A DNA stretch of 64,000 nucleotides from Hippasteria phrygiana (GCA_037893225.1 JAZGUH010000489.1:744001-808000); one strand, 5' to 3'; shown: positions 35,098 to 50,326, counted from the first letter of the stretch. Translations and numbers: made by a program. The notes: generated by a model from the letters alone, not told the origin.

Positions 35098-37989
35098 CCC
35101 GATCAGTAGCAGTTGCACTGTAACACTTGCACTGTAACACTTGCACTGTAACACTTGCACTGTAACACTTGCACTGTAACACTTGCACTGTAACACTTGC
35201 ACTGTAACACTTGCACTGTAACACTTGCACTGTAACACTTGCACTGTAACACTTGCACTCACTCTAAGGGACATGCAATCACATCCAACCAAATTCCATA
35301 TAGGAAAATATAGAAATTTATATTTTCACATAATTTTCTTCAGAAGAAAAATGTCTTCATTGCTCTGCAAGCATTTCTTTTCGGCTGCAGCGCTGTTAGT
35401 TGTTCACAAATTGCTTGTAAAAATTGCTTTGTGTGACAATGCCTTAACTCTAACACTTGCCCTCGAACCTTAACCCTAACACTTGAACTCAAACTCTTAA
35501 CTTTAACACTAATTTTAATATTCCTAACTCGCTTACTCTATTTTTCCATCAACTTCAGGAGAGATCAACTTCAGAAGAGATCAACATCCGGCTCCTGGCT
35601 GTCAAGACCTCAAGGCCACCCAAGATCATCATGGACAGAACTGGAATGGCCTAGTGAGATAGACAGCTTGCAGGCCTAAATCAGCACAATAGACCTACGC
35701 TGTTTAGTAGATGAGTAAGTCTAACACTCTCTCTACCTCTGACTCTCCTTCTCTCTTACTCTCACATTCTAACCCGATCAGTAGCACTTGCACTGTAACA
35801 CTTGCACTGTAACACTTGCACTGTAACACTTGCACTGTAACACTTGCACTGTAACACTTGCACTCGAACCTTAACCCTAACACTTGAACTCAAACCCTTA
35901 ACTCTAACACTAATTTTAATATTCTTAACTCGCTTACTCTATTTTTCCATCAACTTCAGGAGAGATCAACATCCGGCTCCTGGCTGTCAAGACCTCGAGG
36001 CCACCCAAGATCATCATGGATAGAACTGGAATGGCCTAGTGAGATAGACAGCTTGCAGGCCTAGATCAGCACAATAGACCTACGCTGTTTAGTAGATGAG
36101 TAAGTCTAACCCTCTCTCTACCTCTGACTCTCCTTCTCTCTTACTCTCACATTCTAACCCGATCACTAGCACTTGCACTGTGACACTTGCACTGTGACAC
36201 TTGCACTGTGACACTTGCACTGTGACACTTGCACTGTGACACTTGCACTGTGACACTTGCACTGTGACACTTGCACTGTGACACTTGCACTCTAACACTA
36301 ATTCTAATATTCCGATCAGTAGCACTTGCACTGTAACACTTGCACTGTAACACTTGCACTGTAACACTTGCAGTCGAACCTTAACCCTAACACTTGCACT
36401 GTAACACTTGAACTCAAACCCTTAACTCTAACACTAATTTTAATATTCCTAACTCGCTTACATTATTTTTCCATCAACTTCAGGAGAGATCAACATCTGG
36501 CTCCTGGCTGTCAAGTCCTCGAGGCCACCCAAGATCATCATGGACAGAACTGGAATGGCCTAGTGAGATAGACAGCTTGCAGGCCTAGATCAGCACAATA
36601 GACCTACGCTGTTTAGTAGATGAGTAAGTGTAACACTCTCTCTACCTCTGACTCTCCTTCTCTCTTACTCTCACATTCTAACCCGATCAGTAGCACTTGC
36701 ACTGTAACACTTGCACTGTAACACTTGCACTGTAACACTTGCACTGTAACACTTGCACTCGAACCTTAACCCTAACACTTGAACTCAAACCCTTAACTCT
36801 AACACTAATTTTAATATTCTTAACTCGCTTACTCTATTTTTCCATCAACTTCAGGAGAGATCAACATCCGGCTCCTGGCTGTCAAGACCTCGAGGCCACC
36901 CAAGATCATCATGGATAGAACTGGAATGGCCTAGTGAGATAGACAGCTTGCAGGCCTAGATCAGCACAATAGACCTACGCTGTTTAGTAGATGAGTAAGT
37001 CTAACCCTCTCTCTACCTCTGACTCTCCTTCTCTCTTACTCTCACATTCTAACCCGATCACTAGTACTTGCACTGTGACACTTGCACTGTGACACTTGCA
37101 CTGTGACACTTGCACTGTGACACTTGCACTGTGACACTTGCACTGTGACACTTGCACTGTGACACTTGCACTGTGACACTTGCACTGTGACACTTGCACT
37201 GTGACACTTGCACTGTGACACTTGCACTCTAACACTAATTCTAATATTCCGATCAGTAGCACTTGCACTGTAACACTTGCACTGTAACACTTGCACTGTA
37301 ACACTTGCACTCGAACCTTAACCCTAACACTTGCACTGTAACACTTGAACTCAAACCCTTAACTCTAACACTAATTTTAATATTCCTAACTCGCTTACAT
37401 TATTTTTCCATCAACTTCAGGAGAGATCAACATCTGGCTCCTGGCTGTCAAGTCCTCGAGGCCACCCAAGATCATCATGGACAGAACTGGAATGGCCTAG
37501 TGAGATAAACAGCTTGCAGGCCTAGATCAGCACAATAGACCTACGCTGTTTAGTAGATGAGTAAGTGTAACACTCTCTCTACCTCTGACTCTCCTTCTCT
37601 CTTACTCTCACATTCTAACCCGATCAGTAGCACTTGCACTGTAACACTTGCACTGTAACACTTGCACTGTAACACTTGCACTGTAACACTTGCACTCGAA
37701 CCTTAACCCTAACACTTGAACTCAAACCCTTAACTCTAACACTAATTTTAATATTCTTAACTCGCTTACTCTATTTTTCCATCAACTTCAGGAGAGATCA
37801 ACATCCGGCTCCTGGCTGTCAAGACCTCGAGGCCACCCAAGATCATCATGGACAGAACTGGAATGGCCTAGTGAGATAGACAGCTTGCAGGCCTAGATCA
37901 GCACAATAGACCTACGCTGTTTAGTAGATGAGTAAGTGTAACACTCTCTCTACCTCTGACTCTCCTTCTCTCTTACTCTCACATTCTAA
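35098..37989. repeat. Higher-order repeat block 12: C-B-A-B-A-B (copy of block 9)
   Basis: Units start at C35098 (10; insert 35265-35446), B35773 (5), A36158 (8), B36682, A37053 (11), B37619, matching block 9 in count and markers. Confidence 0.92.
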
Positions 37990-40900
37990 CCCGATCAGTA
38001 GCAGTTGCACTGTAACACTTGCACTGTAACACTTGCACTGTAACACTTGCACTGTAACACTTGCACTGTAACACTTGCACTGTAACACTTGCACTGTAAC
38101 ACTTGCACTGTAACACTTGCACTCACTCTAAGGGACATGCAATCACATCCAACCAAATTCCATATAGGAAAATATAGAAATTTATATTTTCACATAATTT
38201 TCTTCAGAAGAAAAATTTCTTCATTGCTCTGCAAGCATTTCTTTTCGGCTGCAGCGCTGTTAGTTGTTCACAAATTGCTTGTAAAAATTGCTTTGTGTGA
38301 CAATGCCTTAACTCTAACACTTGCCCTCGAACCTTAACCCTAACACTTGAACTCAAACTCTTAACTTTAACACTAATTTTAATATTCCTAACTCGCTTAC
38401 TCTATTTTTCCATCAACTTCAGGAGAGATCAACTTCAGAAGAGATCAACATCCGGCTCCTGGCTGTCAAGACCTCAAGGCCACCCAAGATCATCATGGAC
38501 AGAACTGGAATGGCCTAGTGAGATAGACAGCTTGCAGGCCTAAATCAGCACAATAGACCTACGCTGTTTAGTAGATGAGTAAGTCTAACACTCTCTCTAC
38601 CTCTGACTCTCCTTCTCTCTTACTCTCACATTCTAACCCGATCAGTAGCACTTGCACTGTAACACTTGCACTGTAACACTTGCACTGTAACACTTGCACT
38701 GTAACACTTGCACTCGAACCTTAACCCTAACACTTGAACTCAAACCCTTAACTCTAACACTAATTTTAATATTCTTAACTCGCTTACTCTATTTTTCCAT
38801 CAACTTCAGGAGAGATCAACATCCGGCTCCAGGCTGTCAAGACCTCGAGGCCACCCAAGATCATCATGGATAGAACTGGAATGGCCTAGTGAGATAGACA
38901 GCTTGCAGGCCTAGATCAGCACAATAGACCTACGCTGTTTAGTAGATGAGTAAGTCTAACCCTCTCTCTACCTCTGACTCTCCTTCTCTCTTACTCTCAC
39001 ATTCTAACCCGATCACTAGCACTTGCACTGTGACACTTGCACTGTGACACTTGCACTGTGACACTTGCACTGTGACACTTGCACTGTGACACTTGCACTG
39101 TGACACTTGCACTGTGACACTTGCACTGTGACACTTGCACTGTGACACTTGCACTCTAACACTAATTCTAATATTCCGATCAGTAGCACTTGCACTGTAA
39201 CACTTGCACTGTAACACTTGCACTGTAACACTTGCAGTCGAACCTTAACCCTAACACTTGCACTGTAACACTTGAACTCAAACCCTTAACTCTAACACTA
39301 ATTTTAATATTCCTAACTCGCTTACATTATTTTTCCATCAACTTCAGGAGAGATCAACATCTGGCTCCTGGCTGTCAAGTCCTCGAGGCCACCCAAGATC
39401 ATCATGGACAGAACTGGAATGGCCTAGTGAGATAGACAGCTTGCAGGCCTAGATCAGCACAATAGACCTACGCTGTTTAGTAGATGAGTAAGTGTAACAC
39501 TCTCTCTACCTCTGACTCTCCTTCTCTCTTACTCTCACATTCTAACCCGATCAGTAGCACTTGCACTGTAACACTTGCACTGTAACACTTGCACTGTAAC
39601 ACTTGCACTGTAACACTTGCACTCGAACCTTAACCCTAACACTTGAACTCAAACCCTTAACTCTAACACTAATTTTAATATTCTTAACTCGCTTACTCTA
39701 TTTTTCCATCAACTTCAGGAGAGATCAACATCCGGCTCCTGGCTGTCAAGACCTCGAGGCCACCCAAGATCATCATGGATAGAACTGGAATGGCCTAGTG
39801 AGATAGACAGCTTGCAGGCCTAGATCAGCACAATAGACCTACGCTGTTTAGTAGATGAGTAAGTCTAACCCTCTCTCTACCTCTGACTCTCCTTCTCTCT
39901 TACTCTCACATTCTAACCCGATCAGTAGCACTTGCACTGTAACACTTGCACTGTAACACTTGCACTGTAACACTTGCACTGTAACACTTGCACTCGAACC
40001 TTAACCCTAACACTTGAACTCAAACCCTTAACTCTAACACTAATTTTAATATTCTTAACTCGCTTACTCTATTTTTCCATCAACTTCAGGAGAGATCAAC
40101 ATCCGGCTCCAGGCTGTCAAGACCTCGAGGCCACCCAAGATCATCATGGATAGAACTGGAATGGCCTAGTGAGATAGACAGCTTGCAGGCCTAGATCAGC
40201 ACAATAGACCTACGCTGTTTAGTAGATGAGTAAGTCTAACCCTCTCTCTACCTCTGACTCTCCTTCTCTCTTACTCTCACATTCTAACCCGATCACTAGC
40301 ACTTGCACTGTGACACTTGCACTGTGACACTTGCACTGTGACACTTGCACTGTGACACTTGCACTGTGACACTTGCACTGTGACACTTGCACTGTGACAC
40401 TTGCACTGTGACACTTGCACTCTAACACTAATTCTAATATTCCGATCAGTAGCACTTGCACTGTAACACTTGCACTGTAACACTTGCACTGTAACACTTG
40501 CAGTCGAACCTTAACCCTAACACTTGCACTGTAACACTTGAACTCAAACCCTTAACTCTAACACTAATTTTAATATTCCTAACTCGCTTACATTATTTTT
40601 CCATCAACTTCAGGAGAGATCAACATCTGGCTCCTGGCTGTCAAGTCCTCGAGGCCACCCAAGATCATCATGGACAGAACTGGAATGGCCTAGTGAGATA
40701 GACAGCTTGCAGGCCTAGATCAGCACAATAGACCTACGCTGTTTAGTAGATGAGTAAGTGTAACACTCTCTCTACCTCTGACTCTCCTTCTCTCTTACTC
40801 TCACATTCTAACCCGATCAGTAGCACTTGCACTGTAACACTTGCACTGTAACACTTGCACTGTAACACTTGCACTGTAACACTTGCACTCGAACCTTAAC

Positions 40901-42657
40901 CCTAACACTTGAACTCAAACCCTTAACTCTAACACTAATTTTAATATTCTTAACTCGCTTACTCTATTTTTCCATCAACTTCAGGAGAGATCAACATCCG
41001 GCTCCTGGCTGTCAAGACCTCGAGGCCACCCAAGATCATCATGGATAGAACTGGAATGGCCTAGTGAGATAGACAGCTTGCAGGCCTAGATCAGCACAAT
41101 AGACCTACGCTGTTTAGTAGATGAGTAAGTCTAACCCTCTCTCTACCTCTGACTCTCCTTCTCTCTTACTCTCACATTCTAACCCGATCACTAGTACTTG
41201 CACTGTGACACTTGCACTGTGACACTTGCACTGTGACACTTGCACTGTGACACTTGCACTGTGACACTTGCACTGTGACACTTGCACTGTGACACTTGCA
41301 CTGTGACACTTGCACTGTGACACTTGCACTGTGACACTTGCACTGTAACACTAATTCTAATATTCCGATCAGTAGCACTTGCACTGTAACACTTGCACTG
41401 TAACACTTGCACTGTAACACTTGCACTCGAACCTTAACCCTAACACTTGCACTGTAACACTTGAACTCAAACCCTTAACTCTAACACTAATTTTAATATT
41501 CTTAACTCGCTTACTCTATTTTTCCATCAACTTCAGGAGAGATCAACATCCGGCTCCTGGCTGTCAAGACCTCGAGGCCACCCAAGATCATCATGGATAG
41601 AACTGGAATGGCCTAGTGAGATAGACAGCTTGCAGGCCTAGATCAGCACAATAGACCTACGCTGTTTAGTAGATGAGTAAGTCTAACCCTCTCTCTACCT
41701 CTGACTCTCCTTCTCTCTTACTCTCACATTCTAACCCGATCACTAGCACTTGCACTGTGACACTTGCACTGTGACACTTGCACTGTGACACTTGCACTGT
41801 GACACTTGCACTGTGACACTTGCACTGTGACACTTGCACTGTGACACTTGCACTGTGACACTTGCACTGTGACACTTGCACTGTGACACTTGCACTCTAA
41901 CACTAATTCTAATATTCCGATCAGTAGCACTTGCACTGTAACACTTGCACTGTAACACTTGCACTGTAACACTTGCACTCGAACCTTAACCCTAACACTT
42001 GCACTGTAACACTTGAACTCAAACCCTTAACTCTAACACTAATTTTAATATTCCTAACTCGCTTACATTATTTTTCCATCAACTTCAGGAGAGATCAACA
42101 TCTGGCTCCTGGCTGTCAAGTCCTCGAGGCCACCCAAGATCATCATGGACAGAACTGGAATGGCCTAGTGAGATAGACAGCTTGCAGGCCTAGATCAGCA
42201 CAATAGACCTACGCTGTTTAGTAGATGAGTAAGTGTAACACTCTCTCTACCTCTGACTCTCCTTCTCTCTTACTCTCACATTCTAACCCGATCAGTAGCA
42301 CTTGCACTGTAACACTTGCACTGTAACACTTGCACTGTAACACTTGCACTGTAACACTTGCACTCGAACCTTAACCCTAACACTTGAACTCAAACCCTTA
42401 ACTCTAACACTAATTTTAATATTCTTAACTCGCTTACTCTATTTTTCCATCAACTTCAGGAGAGATCAACATCCGGCTCCTGGCTGTCAAGACCTCGAGG
42501 CCACCCAAGATCATCATGGACAGAACTGGAATGGCCTAGTGAGATAGACAGCTTGCAGGCCTAGATCAGCACAATAGACCTACGCTGTTTAGTAGATGAG
42601 TAAGTGTAACACTCTCTCTACCTCTGACTCTCCTTCTCTCTTACTCTCACATTCTAA
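37990..42657. repeat. Higher-order repeat block 13: C-B-A-B-B-A-B-A-A-B (4,668 bp)
   Basis: Units start at C37990 (8; insert 38129-38310), B38637, A39008 (9), B39546, B39917, A40288 (8), B40812, A41183 (10), A41735 (10), B42287. The first three repeat block 10. B39546-B39917 is a B-B pair with a mismatched junction: the flank before B39917 reads GTCTAACCCTC, which otherwise precedes A units, and B39917 carries the GGCTCCAGG marker of a B that follows C. A41183 ends its GTGACA run with CTGTAACACTAATTC instead of CTCTAACAC. Confidence 0.88.
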
Positions 42658-45600
42658 CCCGATCAGTAGCAGTTGCACTGTAACACTTGCACTGTAACAC
42701 TTGCACTGTAACACTTGCACTGTAACACTTGCACTGTAACACTTGCACTGTAACACTTGCACTGTAACACTTGCACTGTAACACTTGCACTCACTCTAAG
42801 GGACATGCAATCACATCCAACCAAATTCCATATAGGAAAATATAGAAATTTATATTTTCACATAATTTTCTTCAGAAGAAAAATGTCTTCATTGCTCTGC
42901 AAGCATTTCTTTTCGGCTGCAGCGCTGTTAGTTGTTCACAAATTGCTTGTAAAAATTGCTTTGTGTGACAATGCCTTAACTCTAACACTTGCCCTCGAAC
43001 CTTAACCCTAACACTTGAACTCAAACTCTTAACTTTAACACTAATTTTAATATTCCTAACTCGCTTACTCTATTTTTCCATCAACTTCAGGAGAGATCAA
43101 CTTCAGAAGAGATCAACATCCGGCTCCTGGCTGTCAAGACCTCAAGGCCACCCAAGATCATCATGGACAGAACTGGAATGGCATAGTGAGATAGACAGCT
43201 TGCAGGCCTAAATCAGCACAATAGACCTACGCTGTTTAGTAGATGAGTAAGTCTAACACTCTCTCTACCTCTGACTCTCCTTCTCTCTTACTCTCACATT
43301 CTAACCCGATCAGTAGCACTTGCACTGTAACACTTGCACTGTAACACTTGCACTGTAACACTTGCACTGTAACACTTGCACTCGAACCTTAACCCTAACA
43401 CTTGAACTCAAACCCTTAACTCTAACACTAATTTTAATATTCTTAACTCGCTTACTCTATTTTTCCATCAACTTCAGGAGAGATCAACATCCGGCTCCAG
43501 GCTGTCAAGACCTCGAGGCCACCCAAGATCATCATGGATAGAACTGGAATGGCCTAGTGAGATAGACAGCTTGCAGGCCTAGATCAGCACAATAGACCTA
43601 CGCTGTTTAGTAGATGAGTAAGTCTAACCCTCTCTCTACCTCTGACTCTCCTTCTCTCTTACTCTCACATTCTAACCCGATCACTAGCACTTGCACTGTG
43701 ACACTTGCACTGTGACACTTGCACTGTGACGCTTGCACTGTGACACTTGCACTGTGACACTTGCACTGTGACACTTGCACTGTGACACTTGCACTGTGAC
43801 ACTTGCACTGTGACACTTGCACTGTGACACTTGCACTCTAACACTAATTCTAATATTCCGATCAGTAGCACTTGCACTGTAACACTTGCACTGTAACACT
43901 TGCACTGTAACACTTGCACTCGAACCTTAACCCTAACACTTGCACTGTAACACTTGAACTCAAACCCTTAACTCTAACACTAATTTTAATATTCCTAACT
44001 CGCTTACATTATTTTTCCATCAACTTCAGGAGAGATCAACATCTGGCTCCTGGCTGTCAAGTCCTCGAGGCCACCCAAGATCATCATGGACAGAACTGGA
44101 ATGGCCTAGTGAGATAGACAGCTTGCAGGCCTAGATCAGCACAATAGACCTACGCTGTTTAGTAGATGAGTAAGTGTAACACTCTCTCTACCTCTGACTC
44201 TCCTTCTCTCTTACTCTCACATTCTAACCCGATCAGTAGCACTTGCACTGTAACACTTGCACTGTAACACTTGCACTGTAACACTTGCACTGTAACACTT
44301 GCACTCGAACCTTAACCCTAACACTTGAACTCAAACCCTTAACTCTAACACTAATTTTAATATTCTTAACTCGCTTACTCTATTTTTTCATCAACTTCAG
44401 GAGAGATCAACATCCGGCTCCTGGCTGTCAAGACCTCGAGGCCACCCAAGATCATCATGGATAGAACTGGAATGGCCTAGTGAGATAGACAGCTTGCAGG
44501 CCTAGATCAGCACAATAGACCTACGCTGTTTAGTAGATGAGTAAGTCTAACCCTCTCTCTACCTCTGACTCTCCTTCTCTCTTACTCTCACATTCTAACC
44601 CGATCACTAGCACTTGCACTGTGACACTTGCACTGTGACACTTGCACTGTGACACTTGCACTGTGACACTTGCACTGTGACACTTGCACTGTGACACTTG
44701 CACTGTGACACTTGCACTGTGACACTTGCACTGTGACACTTGCACTGTGACACTTGCACTGTAACACTTGCACTCGAACCTTAACCCTAACACTTGCACT
44801 GTAACACTTGAACTCAAACCCTTAACTCTAACACTAATTTTAATATTCTTAACTCGCTTACTCTATTTTTCCATCAACTTCAGGAGAGATCAACATCCGG
44901 CTCCTGGCTGTCAAGACCTCGAGGCCACCCAAGATCATCATGGATAGAAATGGAATGGCCTAGTGAGATAGACAGCTTGCAGGCCCAGATCAGCACAATA
45001 GACCTACGCTGTTTAGTAGATGAGTAAGTCTAACCCTCTCTCTACCTCTGACTCTCCTTCTCTCTTACTCTCACATTCTAACCCGATCACTAGCACTTGC
45101 ACTGTGACACTTGCACTGTGACACTTGCACTGTGACACTTGCACTGTGACACTTGCACTGTGACACTTGCACTGTGACACTTGCACTGTGACACTTGCAC
45201 TGTGACACTTGCACTGTGACACTTGCACTCTAACACTAATTCTAATATTCCGATCAGTAGCACTTGCACTGTAACACTTGCACTGTAACACTTGCACTGT
45301 AACACTTGCACTCGAACCTTAACCCTAACACTTGCACTGTAACACTTGAACTCAAACCCTTAACTCTAACACTAATTTTAATATTCCTAACTCGCTTACA
45401 TTATTTTTCCATCAACTTCAGGAGAGATCAACATCTGGCTCCTGGCTGTCAAGTCCTCGAGGCCACCCAAGATCATCATGGACAGAACTGGAATGGCCTA
45501 GTGAGATAGACAGCTTGCAGGCCTAGATCAGCACAATAGACCTACGCTGTTTAGTAGATGAGTAAGTGTAACACTCTCTCTACCTCTGACTCTCCTTCTC

Positions 45601-45990
45601 TCTTACTCTCACATTCTAACCCGATCAGTAGCACTTGCACTGTAACACTTGCACTGTAACACTTGCACTGTAACACTTGCACTGTAACACTTGCACTCGA
45701 ACCTTAACCCTAACACTTGAACTCAAACCCTTAACTCTAACACTAATTTTAATATTCTTAACTCGCTTACTCTATTTTGCCATCAACTTCAGGAGAGATC
45801 AACATCCGGCTCCTGGCTGTCAAGACCTCGAGGCCACCCAAGATCATCATGGACAGAACTGGAATGGCCTAGTGAGATAGACAGCTTGCAGGCCTAGATC
45901 AGCACAATAGACCTACGCTGTTTAGTAGATGAGTAAGTGTAACACTCTCTCTACCTCTGACTCTCCTTCTCTCTTACTCTCACATTCTAA
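42658..45990. repeat. Higher-order repeat block 14: C-B-A-B-A'-A-B (3,333 bp)
   Basis: Units start at C42658 (8; insert 42797-42978), B43305, A43676 (10, one repeat as GTGACG near 43727), B44228, A'44599 (10 GTGACA then 1 GTAACA), A45082 (9), B45620. The core of C42658 has GGCATAGTG where others read GGCCTAGTG. A'44599 lacks the A spacer. B45620 has a private TTTTGCCATC near 45777. Confidence 0.88.
44599..45081. repeat. A' unit lacking the A spacer (483 bp)
   Basis: Ten GTGACA repeats run straight into one GTAACA repeat and the A-type linker (CTCGAACC then a further GTAACA). The spacer CTCTAACACTAATTC to CGATCAGTAGC is missing. An exchange between the two minisatellites of A units would give this. 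Confidence 0.88.
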
Positions 45991-48812
45991 CCCGATCAGT
46001 AGCAGTTGCACTGTAACACTTGCACTGTAACACTTGCACTGTAACACTTGCACTGTAACACTTGCACTGTAACACTTGCACTGTAACACTTGCACTGTAA
46101 CACTTGCACTGTAACACTTGCACTCACTCTAAGGGACATGCAATCACATCCAACCAAATTCCATATAGGAAAATATAGAAATTTATATTTTCACATAATT
46201 TTCTTCAGAAGAAAAATGTCTTCATTGCTCTGCAAGCATTTCTTTTCGGCTGCAGCGCTGTTAGTTGTTCACAAATTGCTTGTAAAAATTGCTTTGTGTG
46301 ACAATGCCTTAACTCTAACACTTGCCCTCGAACCTTAACCCTAACACTTGAACTCAAACTCTTAACTTTAACACTAATTTTAATATTCCTAACTCGCTTA
46401 CTCTATTTTTCCATCAACTTCAGGAGAGATCAACTTCAGAAGAGATCAACATCCGGCTCCTGGCTGTCAAGACCTCAAGGCCACCCAAGATCATCATGGA
46501 CAGAACTGGAATGGCCTAGTGAGATAGACAGCTTGCAGGCCTAAATCAGCACAATAGACCTACGCTGTTTAGTAGATGAGTAAGTCTAACACTCTCTCTA
46601 CCTCTGACTCTCCTTCTCTCTTACTCTCACATTCTAACCCGATCAGTAGCACTTGCACTGTAACACTTGCACTGTAACACTTGCACTGTAACACTTGCAC
46701 TGTAACACTTGCACTCGAACCTTAACCCTAACACTTGAACTCAAACCCTTAACTCTAACACTAATTTTAATATTCTTAACTCGCTTACTCTATTTTTCCA
46801 TCAACTTCAGGAGAGATCAACATCCGGCTCCAGGCTGTCAAGACCTCGAGGCCACCCAAGATCATCATGGATAGAACTGGAATGGCCTAGTGAGATAGAC
46901 AGCTTGCAGGCCTAGATCAGCACAATAGACCTACGCTGTTTAGTAGATGAGTAAGTCTAACCCTCTCTCTACCTCTGACTCTCCTTCTCTCTTACTCTCA
47001 CATTCTAACCCGATCACTAGCACTTGCACTGTGACACTTGCACTGTGACACTTGCACTGTGACACTTGCACTGTGACACTTGCACTGTGACACTTGCACT
47101 GTGACACTTGCACTGTGACACTTGCACTGTGACACTTGCACTCTAACACTAATTCTAATATTCCGATCAGTAGCACTTGCACTGTAACACTTGCACTGTA
47201 ACACTTGCACTGTAACACTTGCACTCGAACCTTAACCCTAACACTTGCACTGTAACACTTGAACTCAAACCCTTAACTCTAACACTAATTTTAATATTCC
47301 AAACTCGCTTACATTATTTTTCCATCAACTTCAGGAGAGATCAACATCTGGCTCCTGGCTGTCAAGTCCTCGAGGCCACCCAAGATCATCATGGACAGAA
47401 CTGGAATGGCCTAGTGAGATAGACAGCTTGCAGGCCTAGATCAGCACAATAGACCTACGCTGTTTAGTAGATGAGTAAGTGTAACACTCTCTCTACCTCT
47501 GACTCTCCTTCTCTCTTACTCTCACATTCTAACCCGATCAGTAGCACTTGCACTGTAACACTTGCACTGTAACACTTGCACTGTAACACTTGCACTGTAA
47601 CACTTGCACTCGAACCTTAACCCTAACACTTGAACTCAAACCCTTAACTCTAACACTAATTTTAATATTCTTAACTCGCTTACTCTATTTTTTCATCAAC
47701 TTCAGGAGAGATCAACATCCGGCTCCTGGCTGTCAAGACCTCGAGGCCACCCAAGATCATCATGGATAGAACTGGAATGGCCTAGTGAGATAGACAGCTT
47801 GCAGGCCTAGATCAGCACAATAGACCCACGCTGTTTAGTAGATGAGTAAGTCTAACCCTCTCTCTACCTCTGACTCTCCTTCTCTCTTACTCTCACATTC
47901 TAACCCGATCACTAGCACTTGCACTGTGACACTTGCACTGTGACACTTGCACTGTGACACTTGCACTGTGACACTTGCACTGTGACACTTGCACTGTGAC
48001 ATTTGCACTGTGACACTTGCACTGTGACACTTGCACTCTAACACTAATTATAATATTCCGATCAGTAGCACTTGCACTGTAACACTTGCACTGTAACACT
48101 TGCACTGTAACACTTGCACTGTAACACTTGCACTCGAACCTTAACCCTAACACTTGCACTGTAACACTTGAACTCAAACCCTTAACTCTAACACTAATTT
48201 TAATATTCCTAACTCGCTTACATTATTTTTCCATCAACTTCAGGAGAGATCAACATCTGGCTCCTGGCTGTCAAGTCCTCGAGGCCACCCAAGATCATCA
48301 TGGACAGAACTGGAATGGCCTAGTGAGATAGACAGCTTGCAGGCCTAGATCAGCACAATAGACCTACGCTGTTTAGTAGATGAGTAAGTGTAACACTCTC
48401 TCTACCTCTGACTCTCCTTCTCTCTTACTCTCACATTCTAACCCGATCAGTAGCACTTGCACTGTAACACTTGCACTGTAACACTTGCACTGTAACACTT
48501 GCACTGTAACACTTGCACTCGAACCTTAACCCTAACACTTGAACTCAAACCCTTAACTCTAACACTAATTTTAATATTCTTAACTCGCTTACTCTATTTT
48601 TCCATCAACTTCAGGAGAGATCAACATCCGGCTCCTGGCTGTCAAGACCTCGAGGCCACCCAAGATCATCATGGACAGAACTGGAATGGCCTAGTGAGAT
48701 AGACAGCTTGCAGGCCTAGATCAGCACAATAGACCTACGCTGTTTAGTAGATGAGTAAGTGTAACACTCTCTCTACCTCTGACTCTCCTTCTCTCTTACT
48801 CTCACATTCTAA
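45991..48812. repeat. Higher-order repeat block 15: C-B-A-B-A-B (2,822 bp)
   Basis: Units start at C45991 (8; insert 46130-46311), B46638, A47009 (8, CCAAACTCGC variant), B47533 (six T residues before CATC), A47904 (8 GTGACA plus 4 GTAACA, one repeat GACATTTGC), B48442. A47009 onward corresponds to A62107 onward. Confidence 0.9.
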
Positions 48813-50326
48813 CCCGATCAATAGCAGTTGCACTGTAACGCTTGCACTGTAACACTTGCACTGTAACACTTGCACTGTAACACTTGCACTGTAACACTTG
48901 CACTGTAACACTTGCACTGTAACACTTGCACTCACTCTAAGGGACATGCAATCACATCCAACCAAATTCCATATAGGAAAATATAGAAATTTATATTTTC
49001 ACATAATTTTCTTCAGAAGAAAAATGTCTTCATTGCTCTGCAAGCATTTCTTTTCGGCTGCAGCGCTGTTAGTTGTTCACAAATTGCTTGTAAAAATTGC
49101 TTTGTGTGACAATGCCTTAACTCTAACACTTGCCCTCGAACCTTAACCCTAACACTTGAACTCAAACTCTTAACTTTAACACTAATTTTAATATTCCTAA
49201 CTCGCTTACTCTATTTTTCCATCAACTTCAGGAGAGATCAACTTCAGAAGAGATCAACATCCGGCTCCTGGCTGTCAAGACCTCAAGGCCACCCAAGATC
49301 ATCATGGACAGAACTGGAATGGCCTAGTGAGATAGACAGCTTGCAGGCCTAAATCAGCACAATAGACCTACGCTGTTTAGTAGAAGAGTAAGTCTAACAC
49401 TCTCTCTACCTCTGACTCTCCTTCTCTCTTACTCTCACATTCTAACCCGATCAGTAGCACTTGCACTGTAACACTTGCACTGTAACACTTGCACTGTAAC
49501 ACTTGCACTGTAACACTTGCACTCGAACCTTAACCCTAACACTTGAACTCAAACCCTTAACTCTAACACTAATTTTAATATTCTTAACTCGCTTACTCTA
49601 TTTTTCCATCAACTTCAGGAGAGATCAACATCCGGCTCCTGGCTGTCAAGACCTCGAGGCCACCCAAGATCATCATGGATAGAACTGGAATGGCCTAGTG
49701 GGATAGACAGCTTGCAGGCCTAGATCAGCACAATAGACCTACGCTGTTTAGTAGATGAGTAAGTCTAACCCTCTCTCTACCTCTGACTCTCCTTCTCTCT
49801 TACTCTCACATTCTAACCCGATCACTAGCACTTGCACTGTGACACTTGCACTGTGACACTTGCACTGTGACACTTGCACTGTGACACTTGCACTGTGACA
49901 CTTGCACTGTGACACTTGCACTGTGACACTTGCACTCTAACACTAATTCTAATATTCCGATCAGTAGCACTTGCACTGTAACACTTGCACTGTAACACTT
50001 GCACTGTAACACTTGCACTCGAACCTTAACCCTAACACTTGCACTGTAACACTTGAACTCAAACCCTTAACTCTAACACTAATTTTAATATTCCTAACTC
50101 GCTTACATTATTTTTCCATCAACTTCAGGAGAGATCAACATCCGGCTCCTGGCTGTCAAGACCTCGAGGCCACCCAAGATCATCATGGACAGAACTGGAA
50201 TGGCCTAGTGAGATAGACAGCTTGCAGGCCTAGATCAGCACAATAGACCTACGCTGTTTAGTAGATGAGTAAGTGTAACACTCTCTCTACCTCTGACTCT
50301 CCTTCTCTCTTACTCTCACATTCTAA
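48813..50326. repeat. Higher-order repeat block 16: C-B-A (1,514 bp)
   Basis: Units start at C48813 (7, CAATAGCAG and GTAACG variant; insert 48938-49119), B49446, A49817 (7). A49817 is hybrid: A-type linker (CCTAACTCGC, TTACATTA) but a B-type core (CATCCGG, AAGACCTCG, GGACAG). The switch point is just inside the exon-like core and explains why A is followed by C here. Confidence 0.88.

Larger units (their letters stand above)
32438..39407. repeat. 6,970-bp tandem duplication, copy 2
   Basis: Second copy, abutting the first. Its start lies in the exon-like core of A32038 and replaces the B25235-type neighbour of C with an A-type neighbour, giving the rare order A-C. The break is inside sequence shared by all unit types, as expected for homologous unequal exchange. 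Perfect 14-bp array counts across about 7 kb mean the event is very recent or an assembly artefact. Confidence 0.93.
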
